A stretch of 13,664 bases of DNA from JBCCFW01 sp039029535 (lineage in GTDB: Bacteria; Acidobacteriota; JBCCFW01): contig JBCCFW010000198.1 of the NCBI GenBank assembly GCA_039029535.1, positions 1 through 13,664 of the forward strand. The letters are read 5' to 3'. A model generated the notes under the pieces. That model was not told where the DNA came from and searched no databases. It saw only the letters and a list, made by a program, of their open reading frames with translations. Within the stretch, counting starts at the first letter, position 1; each line of letters starts with the position of its first letter. The position numbers and the translations under genes were made by a program. This document shows positions 7,613 to 13,664 of this stretch, in pieces.

Positions 7613-9946
7613 ATGAACCGAGCGAGCCTCACGGCGCTCATGTTGATGACCTTGACGACCACCGCGGTCCGCGCGGAGCTCATCGCTCACTACTCTTTCG
7701 AGGGAAACACGAACGACGTCAGCGGCAACGGCAACAATCCCACGGCCGGTACGGTCACCGGCTATGTCGCCGGCCATCGCGGGATGGGGGCCACGTTCAA
7801 CGGCTCCAGCGATTTCCTCGACCTCCCGATCGACATCAGCCCCGGCGTGATGGCCGAGGTGACCATGGGGGGATGGGTCCGCAGTGACGTGACCAGCGGG
7901 AACCGGGCCCTCCTGTCGGCCGACGACAGCAGCCCGGCCAACTTCGATCGGACGGTCGGGATGGACACGCGGCCGAGCAACCGCTACTCCGCCTTCATCG
8001 GAGGCGGTGGGGCCGGCGTGCTGCAGGACTCCGAGCCCGTTTCCACGACGGAGTTCACCTTCGTCGCCGTCCGCTATGACGGGACGACCGTGACGCTCTT
8101 CGTCGACGACCGCATGGTGAGCACGAGCGACAACACCGACGGCGATCCGACGCATCACCCGACCACCTGGATCGGAAAGAACCCGAACCACGACGTGTTC
8201 TTCGATGGCGTCATCGACGAGGTGTTCCTCTACGACGAGGCGCTCACCGATGCGGAGGTCGAGGCCATCCGTCTCGGCTTCGTCGTCTCGAACACGGACT
8301 GGACCCTGAGCACCGTCACGCACCCGGGAGGCGTGGGAGGTGACTGGCTGCCTCCCTACGATCCCGTTCCGGCCGTGGGAACCTTCACGCTCGGCACCGT
8401 CAGCCCGCCGACCGGCGGCGCCGTCACCGAGCTCAACACGGCGGCGGGCGTCTTCGGCGGCGGCTGCCAGGCCCTCGGCGCGGTGAGTGGCGTTCGCTAC
8501 TACCGCCAGACGTTCGAGTTGGGCTCGACCACCGGTTTCGCGGCGCGGATCCGCATCGCGGTCGACAACTCGCTCCGTTTCTTCCTGAACGGACAGGAGA
8601 TCGGCCGCGAGCAGAGCATCACTGGCGACAACTGGACTGCACCGTACCCCGAGCTGACCATTCAGCCCGACGGCAGCATCACCGACATCGTTTGCTTCGA
8701 TGAGACCTTCGACTTCACCACCGGCTGGATCGCCGGTACGAACGAGGTCATCGTCGCCACGCGCAACCTCGACGGCACCGACCAGGGCGGCTTCGCCTTC
8801 CGGATGGACTTCGAGGGGGTCGATCTCGGCGCCTGCTGCGAGGACGACGGCAGCTGCACCGACGGCCTCGAGGCCGATTGCGATGGGGACTTCGAGGGCG
8901 AGGGGACGACCTGCGCCGGGACGACCTGCCCTCAGCCCGGCGCCTGCTGCATGGCCGACGGGACCTGCACCTTCGTGTTGGCAGCCGACTGCGCCGGTGA
9001 CTTCGCGGGCGAGGGCGTGAGCTGCATGACGGCGGACTGCCCGCAGCCCGGTGCCTGCTGCCTGGCCGACGGGAGCTGCACGGACGGCCTCGAAGACGAC
9101 TGTGCCGGCGTCTTCCAGGGCGACGGGACCGAGTGTGCGATGACCTCTTGCCCACAGCCGGGCGCCTGCTGCATGGCGGACGGGAGCTGCACCTTCGGTC
9201 TGCCGACCGCCTGCACGGGCATCTTCCAGGGTGCGGGCGTGAGCTGCGTGGCGGCCGACTGCCCCCAGCCGGGTGCCTGCTGCTTGCCGGACGGCTCCTG
9301 CACCTTCGTGCTCGAGGCGGCGTGCTCGGGAGTCTTCCAGGGTGAGGGCGTGAGCTGCGTGGCGGCCGACTGTCCGGCGCCGGGCGCGTGCTGCCTGCCC
9401 GACGGCTCGTGCTCCTTCGGATTCGAGTCGAGCTGCACGGCCGGTGTCTTCCAGGGCGAAGGCGTGAGCTGCGTGGCGGCCGACTGTCCTCAGCCGGGCG
9501 CCTGCTGCTTCGACGACGGCACGTGCAGCGAGCTTCTCGAGAGCGACTGCACCGCGATGGAGGGCACCTTCCAGGGCGAGGGCAGCGACTGCGCGACGGC
9601 CGGCTGCCCGGAGGCGGGCTCCTGCTGCTTCGCGGACGGGGCCTGCGAGCTGCTCACCGAGACAGCTTGTGGCGACGCCGGCGGCGAGTTCGGCGGGACG
9701 GGCACGAGCTGCGACCCGAACCCCTGTCCGCAGCCGGGTGCCTGCTGCCTGCCGGACGGCACCTGCCTGGACATCTTCGAGGTCGACTGCCTGGAGGCCG
9801 GTGGGATCTGGTCGGGTCCCTCGCGGACCTGCGACGACGGCATCGACTGCGAGAACGTCGTCCCGGTGCCGCCCTGGGCGAAGACCACGCTCATGGTTGC
9901 CCTCGTGCTGATGGGAGCGGTGCTGGCGCGCCGAAGGATCGCGTAG
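7613..9946 (+). CDS. Secreted LamG / jelly-roll protein with nine six-cysteine repeats and a C-terminal sorting-type tail (paralogue 1)
   Basis: 777 residues. ATG 7613 has AGGAG seven bases upstream and starts a signal peptide (likely cut after VRA at 21). Residues 22-222 are a LamG/concanavalin-A-like fold (AHYSFEGNTNDVSGNGN, TMGGWVRS, VTLFVDDRMV, WIGKNPNHD, FDGVIDEVFLYDEALTDAEV). Residues about 226-403 form a jelly-roll domain resembling sugar-binding modules (YYRQTFEL, IRIAVDNSLRFFLNGQEIG, TNEVIVATRN). Residues 406-746 are nine repeats of 37-40 residues, each with six cysteines (GACC..DGSC...DC...GEG..C....CPQP). The tail has VPVPPWAK, a hydrophobic segment and ARRRIA, the three-part layout of IPTL/PEP-CTERM sorting signals. 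The protein is probably a surface adhesin or matrix protein with a disulfide-rich stalk; binding target unknown. Confidence 0.93.
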   Translation: MNRASLTALMLMTLTTTAVRAELIAHYSFEGNTNDVSGNGNNPTAGTVTGYVAGHRGMGATFNGSSDFLDLPIDISPGVMAEVTMGGWVRSDVTSGNRALLSADDSSPANFDRTVGMDTRPSNRYSAFIGGGGAGVLQDSEPVSTTEFTFVAVRYDGTTVTLFVDDRMVSTSDNTDGDPTHHPTTWIGKNPNHDVFFDGVIDEVFLYDEALTDAEVEAIRLGFVVSNTDWTLSTVTHPGGVGGDWLPPYDPVPAVGTFTLGTVSPPTGGAVTELNTAAGVFGGGCQALGAVSGVRYYRQTFELGSTTGFAARIRIAVDNSLRFFLNGQEIGREQSITGDNWTAPYPELTIQPDGSITDIVCFDETFDFTTGWIAGTNEVIVATRNLDGTDQGGFAFRMDFEGVDLGACCEDDGSCTDGLEADCDGDFEGEGTTCAGTTCPQPGACCMADGTCTFVLAADCAGDFAGEGVSCMTADCPQPGACCLADGSCTDGLEDDCAGVFQGDGTECAMTSCPQPGACCMADGSCTFGLPTACTGIFQGAGVSCVAADCPQPGACCLPDGSCTFVLEAACSGVFQGEGVSCVAADCPAPGACCLPDGSCSFGFESSCTAGVFQGEGVSCVAADCPQPGACCFDDGTCSELLESDCTAMEGTFQGEGSDCATAGCPEAGSCCFADGACELLTETACGDAGGEFGGTGTSCDPNPCPQPGACCLPDGTCLDIFEVDCLEAGGIWSGPSRTCDDGIDCENVVPVPPWAKTTLMVALVLMGAVLARRRIA
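8828..9850 (+). repeat. Nine-unit six-cysteine repeat array, paralogue 1
   Basis: Nine consecutive coding units of about 111-120 bp begin GACC or GSCC. The first eight end in C-P-x-[PA]; the ninth ends DGIDC. Cysteine spacing is conserved: CC, then C after four residues, then single cysteines before the acidic G-E-G turn, after it, and in the closing CP. All 54 cysteines appear present, which suggests three disulfides per unit. Units 7 to 9 are longer (GTFQGEG, GGEFGG, GGIWSGP). GACC-type repeats are found in secreted proteins of uncultured Planctomycetota and similar lineages; their function is not established. Confidence 0.9.
9862..9946 (+). other. C-terminal VPVPPWAK-TM-RRR sorting-type tail, paralogue 1
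   Basis: Residues about 750-777 contain VPVPPWAK, a hydrophobic helix (TLMVALVLMGAVLA) and RRRIA at the very end. This is the motif / membrane helix / basic cluster arrangement of exosortase-type signals, closest to the IPTL class. No sortase gene is in the window, so processing is inferred; it could also act simply as a membrane anchor. Confidence 0.6.
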
Positions 9947-9992
9947 CGCAGGGCATCCGCTCCTCCCGAAAGGCCGGCCTTGCCGGCTCGAT

Positions 9993-10040
9993 CGGGACGG
10001 GGCTCGGGCGGCTTCCCCGGTGCGCCCGAGCCCTGTCCCG
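9993..10040 (+). terminator. Long GC hairpin after paralogue 1
   Basis: An 18-pair stem joins 9993-10010 (starting CGGGACGGGG) to 10023-10040 (ending CCTGTCCCG), with one G-T wobble and a 12-base loop. A pyrimidine-rich tail follows, but no T run. It is conserved in the 3' flank of paralogue 2. It is probably a terminator or an mRNA 3'-end stabiliser. Confidence 0.6.
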
Positions 10041-10061
10041 GTCCTCTCTCCCAGCGTGCGC

Positions 10062-10119
10062 TGGGAAATCGTTCCGACGATTCGTCGCCGTCTTGCACAT
10101 TGGATCTATAGGGGAGAGG
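10062..10119 (+). promoter_or_regulatory. Conserved upstream element of the second LamG paralogue
   Basis: Matches 7517-7575. This copy contains an inverted repeat, CGACGA-T-TCGTCG (10075-10087), which is only partly kept in the other copy, and ends GGGAGAGG (10112-10119). Immediately upstream, CCCAGC-GTGC-GCTGGG (10050-10065) can form a small hairpin. TATAGG at 10107 resembles a -10 box but has no -35 at normal spacing. The element lies 132 bases before the chosen start, against 37 bases in paralogue 1. Confidence 0.5.
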
Positions 10120-10166
10120 ACGGCGGCTCATCACGGGCCGTCGACTCGTCACCCGAGACGATCCGT

Positions 10167-10244
10167 CCCTGGACCACGAGACCGTGGCCAGGGCACGGCT
10201 GCGCCTGCGCAGCGATCTCGGTGAGGAGCCTCCCCGACCGGGGA
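10167..10244 (+). promoter_or_regulatory. Structured 5' leader of paralogue 2: three hairpins, last one covering the ribosome binding site
   Basis: Hairpin A pairs CCCTGG (10167-10172) with CCAGGG (10188-10193) and CCACG with CGTGG inside, with one bulged A and an AGAC loop. Hairpin B is GCTGCG-CCTG-CGCAGC (10198-10213). Hairpin C is TCCCC-GACC-GGGGA (10231-10244); its right arm GGGGA is the only Shine-Dalgarno-like sequence, six bases before GTG 10251. This leader is absent from paralogue 1. Translation control by RNA folding is possible; it matches no riboswitch class that I recognise. Confidence 0.4.
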
Positions 10245-10250
10245 CATCAA

Positions 10251-12584
10251 GTGATCGAGACGAGGCGCGTGCACTTCGCGGCCCTCCTGCTCCTGCTCCT
10301 GGCCACCAGTGCCAGGGCGGAGTTGGTGGGCTTCTACACTTTCGAGGGCAACACCGACGATGTCAGTGGCAACGGCAACGATCCGACCGCCGGTGCCGTC
10401 ACCGGCTACGTGGTCGGTCATCGGGGGATGGGCGCCCAGTTCGACGGCATCGACGACTTCCTCCAGCTCCCGATCGACATCAGCCCCGGCGTGATGGCCG
10501 AGGTGACCATGGGGGGGTGGGTCCGCAGTGACGTGACCAGCGGGAACCGGGCCCTCCTGTCGGCCGACGACAACAGCCCGGCCAACTTCGACCGGACGGT
10601 CGGGATGGACACGCGACCGAGCAACCGCTACTCCGCGTTCCTCGGAGGCGGTGGGGCGGGCGTGCTGCAGGACACCGAGCCCGTGTCCACGACGGACTTC
10701 ACCTTCGTCGCCGTCCGCTACGACGGGACGACGGTGACGCTCTTCGTCGACGATCGGATGGTGGACGCGAGCGACAACACCGATGGTGACCCGACACATC
10801 ACCCGACCACCTGGATCGGCAAGAACCCGAACCACGACCTGTTCTTCGACGGGGTCATCGACGAGGTCTTCATTTACGACGAGGCGCTCACCGATGCGGA
10901 GGTCGAGGCCATCCGGCTCGGCGTCGTCGTCTCGACCACCGACTGGACCCTGAGCACCGTGACGGATCCCGCGAACTCGGACGCCACGTGGCCGCCGCCC
11001 TACGATCCGATCCCGGCGGTGGGCACCTTCACCCTGGGAACGGTCAGCCCGCCGACCGGCGGCGCCGTCGCTCAGCTCGTCGCGGCCGCAGACGCCTTCG
11101 ACGGTGGCTGTCAGGCCCTCGCCGCGCTCAACGACATCCGCTACTACCGCCACACCTTCGAGCTGGACACGGCCACGGGGCTCCAGGCGCGGATCCGCAT
11201 CGCGGTCGACAACTCGCTGCGCCTCTTCCTGAACGGTCAGGAGATCGGTCGCGAGGTCAGCGGGGGGAGCTGGGACCCGCCGTACCCCGAGCTCACCATC
11301 GAGCCCGACGGCAGCATCACCAACGTTCAGCTCTTCGATGAGACCTTCGACTTCACGACCGGCTGGAACGTGGGGGTCAACGAGGTCATCGTGGCGGTGC
11401 GCAACACCGAGGACACCGACCGGGGGGGCTTCGCGTTCCGCATGGACTTCGACGACGTCCTGGGCGCCTGCTGCGAGGACGACGGCTCGTGCACCGACGA
11501 CGTCGTCGAGGCCGACTGCGATGGCTCGTTCGAGGGAGAGGGAACGACCTGCGCTGGGACGACCTGCCCGCAGCCCGGTGCGTGCTGCATGGACGATGGG
11601 AGCTGCACCTCCGTCCTCGAGGCCGACTGCACCGGTGACTTCGCGGGCGAAGGCGTGAGCTGCGTTGCGGCCGACTGCCCGCAGCCGGGCGCCTGCTGCC
11701 TGGCCGACGGGAGCTGCACGGACGGCTTCGAAGACGACTGCGCCGGCGTCTTCCAGGGTGAAGACACCGAGTGCGCGATGACTTCCTGCCCGCAGCCTGG
11801 CGCCTGCTGCATGGCTGACGGCTCGTGCACCTTCGGCCTGCCGGCCGCCTGCGCGGGCGTCTTCCAGGGCGCGGGCGTGAGCTGCGCGGCGGCCGACTGT
11901 CCCCAGCCGGGTGCCTGCTGCATGCCGGACGGCACCTGCACCTTCGTGCTCGCGGCGGCCTGCTCGGGAGACTTCCAGGGCGAGGGCGTGAGCTGTGCGG
12001 CGGCCGACTGCCCGGCACCCGGCGCCTGCTGCCTGCCCGACGGCTCGTGCAGCTTCGGTCTCGAGTCGAGCTGCACGGCTGGTGACTTCGCGGGCGAAGG
12101 CGTGAGCTGCGCGGCGGCCGAGTGCCCGCAGCCGGGGGCTTGTTGCTTCGACGACGGCACGTGTAGCGACCTCATCGAAGACGACTGCCTCGCGATGGAA
12201 GGCACCTTCGAGGGCGAGGGCAGCGACTGCGCGACGGCGGACTGTCCGGAGGCGGGCTCCTGCTGCTTCCCCGACGGCACCTGCGAGCAGCTCACCGAAG
12301 AGGCGTGCGGCGTGGCCGAGGGCGTCTTCGGCGGGGTCGGAACGAGCTGCGACCCGAACCCCTGCTCGCAACCGGGTGCGTGCTGCCTGCCGGACGGGAG
12401 CTGCCTGGACATCTTCGAGGTCGACTGCCTGGAGGCCGGCGGGATCTGGTCGGGTCCCTCGCGGACCTGCGACGACGGCATCGACTGCACGAACATCGTC
12501 CCGGTGCCGCCCTGGGCGAAGACCACGCTCATGGTCGTCCTCGTGTTGATGGGAGCGGTGCTCGCGCGCCGAAGGATCGCCTAG
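10251..12584 (+). CDS. Secreted LamG / jelly-roll protein with nine six-cysteine repeats and a C-terminal sorting-type tail (paralogue 2)
   Basis: 777 residues from GTG 10251, chosen because it gives ETRR plus a hydrophobic core and ARA cleavage (after 23), and a length equal to paralogue 1. The open frame continues upstream to about 10020 but reads through non-coding hairpins. GTG 10269 is an alternative. Domain order matches the preceding gene: LamG about 24-224, jelly-roll about 226-403, cysteine repeats 405-746, tail VPVPPWAK-TM-RRRIA. The nine cysteine units correspond one to one, including the three long C-terminal units, so duplication followed array formation. Differences include VEADCDGSFEGE in unit 1, QGEDTEC in unit 3 and a CSQP end to unit 8. 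It probably has the same surface role, with different regulation given its weak GTG start and folded leader. Confidence 0.9.
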   Translation: MIETRRVHFAALLLLLLATSARAELVGFYTFEGNTDDVSGNGNDPTAGAVTGYVVGHRGMGAQFDGIDDFLQLPIDISPGVMAEVTMGGWVRSDVTSGNRALLSADDNSPANFDRTVGMDTRPSNRYSAFLGGGGAGVLQDTEPVSTTDFTFVAVRYDGTTVTLFVDDRMVDASDNTDGDPTHHPTTWIGKNPNHDLFFDGVIDEVFIYDEALTDAEVEAIRLGVVVSTTDWTLSTVTDPANSDATWPPPYDPIPAVGTFTLGTVSPPTGGAVAQLVAAADAFDGGCQALAALNDIRYYRHTFELDTATGLQARIRIAVDNSLRLFLNGQEIGREVSGGSWDPPYPELTIEPDGSITNVQLFDETFDFTTGWNVGVNEVIVAVRNTEDTDRGGFAFRMDFDDVLGACCEDDGSCTDDVVEADCDGSFEGEGTTCAGTTCPQPGACCMDDGSCTSVLEADCTGDFAGEGVSCVAADCPQPGACCLADGSCTDGFEDDCAGVFQGEDTECAMTSCPQPGACCMADGSCTFGLPAACAGVFQGAGVSCAAADCPQPGACCMPDGTCTFVLAAACSGDFQGEGVSCAAADCPAPGACCLPDGSCSFGLESSCTAGDFAGEGVSCAAAECPQPGACCFDDGTCSDLIEDDCLAMEGTFEGEGSDCATADCPEAGSCCFPDGTCEQLTEEACGVAEGVFGGVGTSCDPNPCSQPGACCLPDGSCLDIFEVDCLEAGGIWSGPSRTCDDGIDCTNIVPVPPWAKTTLMVVLVLMGAVLARRRIA
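11463..12488 (+). repeat. Nine-unit six-cysteine repeat array, paralogue 2
   Basis: Same unit pattern and order as 8828-9850. Unit 1 is one codon longer here (DDVVEADC). Within the array, units 2 to 6 are the most similar to one another at DNA level (recurring GGCGTGAGCTG and GGCCGACTG), suggesting internal expansion before the whole gene was duplicated. All cysteines look retained. Confidence 0.9.
12500..12584 (+). other. C-terminal VPVPPWAK-TM-RRR sorting-type tail, paralogue 2
   Basis: Same three-part tail as in paralogue 1, with only conservative changes (VALVL to VVLVL). The surrounding DNA from 12411 to 12584 differs from 9773-9946 at 9 of 174 positions by hand count, so the tail is among the best conserved parts of the gene. 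Confidence 0.6.
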
Positions 12585-12630
12585 CACGAAACATCGGCTC
12601 GTCTCGAAAGACCGGCCCTGCCGGTTCGGT

Positions 12631-12677
12631 CGGGACGGGGCGCGGGCGGCTCCCCGGTGCGCCCGAGCCCTGTCCCG
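12631..12677 (+). terminator. Long GC hairpin after paralogue 2
   Basis: Stem 12631-12648 pairs with 12660-12677 around an 11-base loop (GCTCCCCGGTG). It corresponds to 9993-10040 but has one A-G mismatch in addition to the wobble. A CT-rich tail follows. A later TTTTT at 12712-12716 is not attached to a strong stem. Probably a terminator or a 3'-end stabiliser. Confidence 0.55.
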
Positions 12678-12773
12678 GCTTCTCTCGTGTCGAGCTGTCA
12701 GGTTTTTCTGGGAGTGGGGTTGAGGACTGAGTAGCGAGCGAGGACAGGGGGCCTGCTCGTTCTCACCCGATGA

Positions 12774-12797
12774 CGGCTCGTCTTCAGCGGCGAGCCG
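12774..12797 (+). promoter_or_regulatory. Leader hairpin upstream of the small secreted protein gene
   Basis: CGGCTCG (12774-12780) pairs with CGAGCCG (12791-12797) around a ten-base loop. It ends ten bases before AGAGGA, the ribosome binding site at 12807-12812, which stays exposed. It could be a leader stabiliser or chance in GC-rich DNA. Nothing else is recognisable in 12678-12806, and no promoter is clear. Confidence 0.3.
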
Positions 12798-12821
12798 ACC
12801 ACTCCAAGAGGAACGACACCC

Positions 12822-13607
12822 ATGAACCGTCCGCATCACCGCTCCTTCTCCCTGCTCCTCGGCCTGGCTCTATCGGCCGTCCTCGCTCTTCCCGCCCTGG
12901 CCGTCACGCCCAGCCATGTCTTCGATGGCGCTGCACTCTCGGCTCCCACTCCCTCGGCCGACTGCACTGACAAGCCCGTCACCCAGATCGATGCGCTCGA
13001 CGCTCTCATCCAGGGACACGTCGAGCGCGGCACGCTCTCGGCGAGCCAGGGCGACGCGCTCCGCTTCGCGCTCCGCTCGGCGCGTCAGTCGATCTTCGAC
13101 TGCGACCTGGGTCGCGCGACCGACTGGATGATCCGGTTCAACCGTCTCATCGAGCAGCTCTACGGCATGGGCGTGCTCACCCGCGACGAGGCCGGTCGCA
13201 TTGCCAATGAGGCGACCCACGTCATCGCCTTGCTCGGCGAGTGCGACTGCACCGCCGGTGCCTCCGCCGGCTCCCTCGAAGAGCCCGTCCTCCGCACGCA
13301 CTCGGCGTCTGACGATTGCGACGACAAGCCGGTCGACCTCCTCGACGACCTCCGGGCCCTCGTCGACGCCTACGAGGCGCGCGGCATCATCGGCAGCGCC
13401 GACGCCGACGTCCTCCGTGGCTACCTTCGTCAGGCGCGGCAGGGGCTCTTCGACTGCAACCGTCAGGTGGTGACCAAGTCACTCGTCTACTACAACCGCA
13501 CCATCGACGCGCTCTACCAGGCCGGAACGCTCACCCGGACGCAGGCCGGCGAGCTCACCGCCGCGTCGTCCCAGGTCCTGGTGCTCATTCGCTCCTGCAC
13601 CTGCTGA
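12822..13607 (+). CDS. Small secreted protein with two tandem 97-residue cysteine-containing helical repeats (FIMAH-like)
   Basis: 261 residues. ATG 12822 has AGAGGA nine bases upstream and gives a strong signal peptide (core about 10-24, likely cut after ALA at 27). The mature protein is two repeats, residues 47-143 and 165-261, that align without any gap over 97 positions with 38 identities by hand count. Both keep cysteines at repeat positions 2, 48, 95 and 97, and the motifs DC-x-DKPV, ARQ-x-x-FDC, NR-x-I-x-x-LY-x-x-G-x-LTR-x-x-AG and C-x-C at the end. Sequence periodicity suggests amphipathic helices. The pattern (G, then A..L...L..A, then FN..I..L...G.LT...A) resembles FIMAH-type helical domains of secreted bacterial proteins, but that match is tentative. 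Disulfides probably join the repeat ends. Role unknown; no anchor or enzyme motif. Confidence 0.9.
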   Translation: MNRPHHRSFSLLLGLALSAVLALPALAVTPSHVFDGAALSAPTPSADCTDKPVTQIDALDALIQGHVERGTLSASQGDALRFALRSARQSIFDCDLGRATDWMIRFNRLIEQLYGMGVLTRDEAGRIANEATHVIALLGECDCTAGASAGSLEEPVLRTHSASDDCDDKPVDLLDDLRALVDAYEARGIIGSADADVLRGYLRQARQGLFDCNRQVVTKSLVYYNRTIDALYQAGTLTRTQAGELTAASSQVLVLIRSCTC

Positions 13608-13614
13608 CCCCGAC

Positions 13615-13651
13615 CGTCGCGGGTCGGGTGGGGGAGGCCCGACCCGCGGCG
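13615..13651 (+). terminator. GC-rich hairpin after the small secreted protein gene
   Basis: A stem of about 14 pairs joins 13615-13628 (ending CGCGGGTCGGG) to 13638-13651 (starting CCCGACCCGCG), with one T-G wobble and a nine-base G-rich loop. It lies just after the stop codon. No T run is seen before the window ends at 13664, so termination is likely but not proven. Confidence 0.6.
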
Positions 13652-13664
13652 CTCGTCCGCGTGA

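Larger units (their letters stand above)
7517..10049 (+). repeat. Tandem duplication, left copy (LamG/Cys-repeat gene unit)
   Basis: This block includes an upstream element, the whole coding region and 103 bases of 3' flank. It is homologous to 10062-12686. The two units abut almost head to tail, with about 12 bases between them. Coding identity is patchy: 200 of 207 bases match at 7823-8029 against 10467-10673, and 165 of 174 match at the 3' end, while the jelly-roll segment is clearly more diverged. Confidence 0.88.
10062..12686 (+). repeat. Tandem duplication, right copy (LamG/Cys-repeat gene unit)
   Basis: Right-hand copy of the unit at 7517-10049. It keeps the upstream element, gene and 3' hairpin in the same order. 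It differs by about 95 extra bases between the upstream element and the start codon (10120-10250), which have no counterpart in the left copy. The 3' flanks (9947-10049 and 12585-12686) align nearly without gaps. Confidence 0.88.

Noticed and set aside
6686..8323. A 545-codon minus-strand open frame
   Set aside because: It crosses the strong terminator at 7472-7509 and parts of two real genes; no domain is seen.
10107..10112. TATAGG as a -10 promoter box
   Set aside because: There is no -35 hexamer at 16-18 bases; TTGCAC lies only eight bases upstream, and paralogue 1 does not keep TATAGG.
10020..10250. Upstream extension of paralogue 2 by 77 codons
   Set aside because: It would translate the 3' hairpin of the previous gene and the leader hairpins, and would bury the signal peptide; GTG 10251 gives a normal secretory N-terminus.
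8828..12488. CRISPR-like array
   Set aside because: The periodic repeats are in-frame protein repeats with conserved cysteines and no unique spacers of constant length.
10149..12839. An 896-codon open frame on the minus strand across the whole of paralogue 2
   Set aside because: It mirrors a well-supported gene with signal peptide, domains and paralogue. Long antisense frames are expected in GC-rich coding DNA, and its translation is Arg/Ala/Val-rich with no domain.

Overview
The window is GC-rich DNA from a bacterium. The best guess is Planctomycetota, Phycisphaerae-like or an uncultured relative. The clues are a membrane-anchored Ser/Thr kinase of the GTLSYMSPEQ / TDVYALGV type fused to WD40 repeats, large secreted modular proteins (LamG, FG-GAP, beta-helix), and GACCxxDGSC cysteine repeats. 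Acidobacteriota or Myxococcota cannot be excluded. No tRNA, rRNA, CRISPR, transposase or phage gene was seen.

All six convincing genes lie on the + strand, each separated from the next by 147-304 bp. (1) 1-2787: C-terminal part of a Ser/Thr kinase with a transmembrane segment and a beta-propeller region; the N-lobe lies outside the window. (2) 2935-4722: secreted beta-helix protein with a choice-of-anchor-Q-like end and a C-terminal 'LLDIDE' domain. (3) 4943-7423: secreted FG-GAP propeller, thrombospondin-3-like calcium motif and coiled coil, ending in the same 'LLDIDE' domain. (4) 7613-9946 and (5) 10251-12584: tandem paralogues with signal peptide, LamG fold, jelly-roll domain, nine six-cysteine repeats and a VPVPPWAK-TM-RRR tail. 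(6) 12822-13607: small secreted protein made of two 97-residue cysteine-containing helical repeats.

Genes 2 and 3 carry homologous leaders of about 120 bp although most of their bodies are unrelated; they also share their C-terminal domain. Genes 4 and 5 are a duplication of about 2.5 kb that includes an upstream element and a 3' hairpin. Gene 5 also has its own extra leader containing three hairpins, one of which covers the likely ribosome binding site. Hairpins follow genes 2 to 6; the one after gene 3 is a textbook intrinsic terminator.

Taken together this looks like a cell-surface or extracellular protein cassette that grew by duplication and domain or leader shuffling, next to a membrane kinase that may sense envelope signals. 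A functional link between the kinase and the secreted proteins is inference only. The most notable observations are the shared leader, the shared C-terminal domain, the duplicated cysteine-array proteins with an unusual sorting-type tail, and the 97-residue duplicated domain of gene 6.
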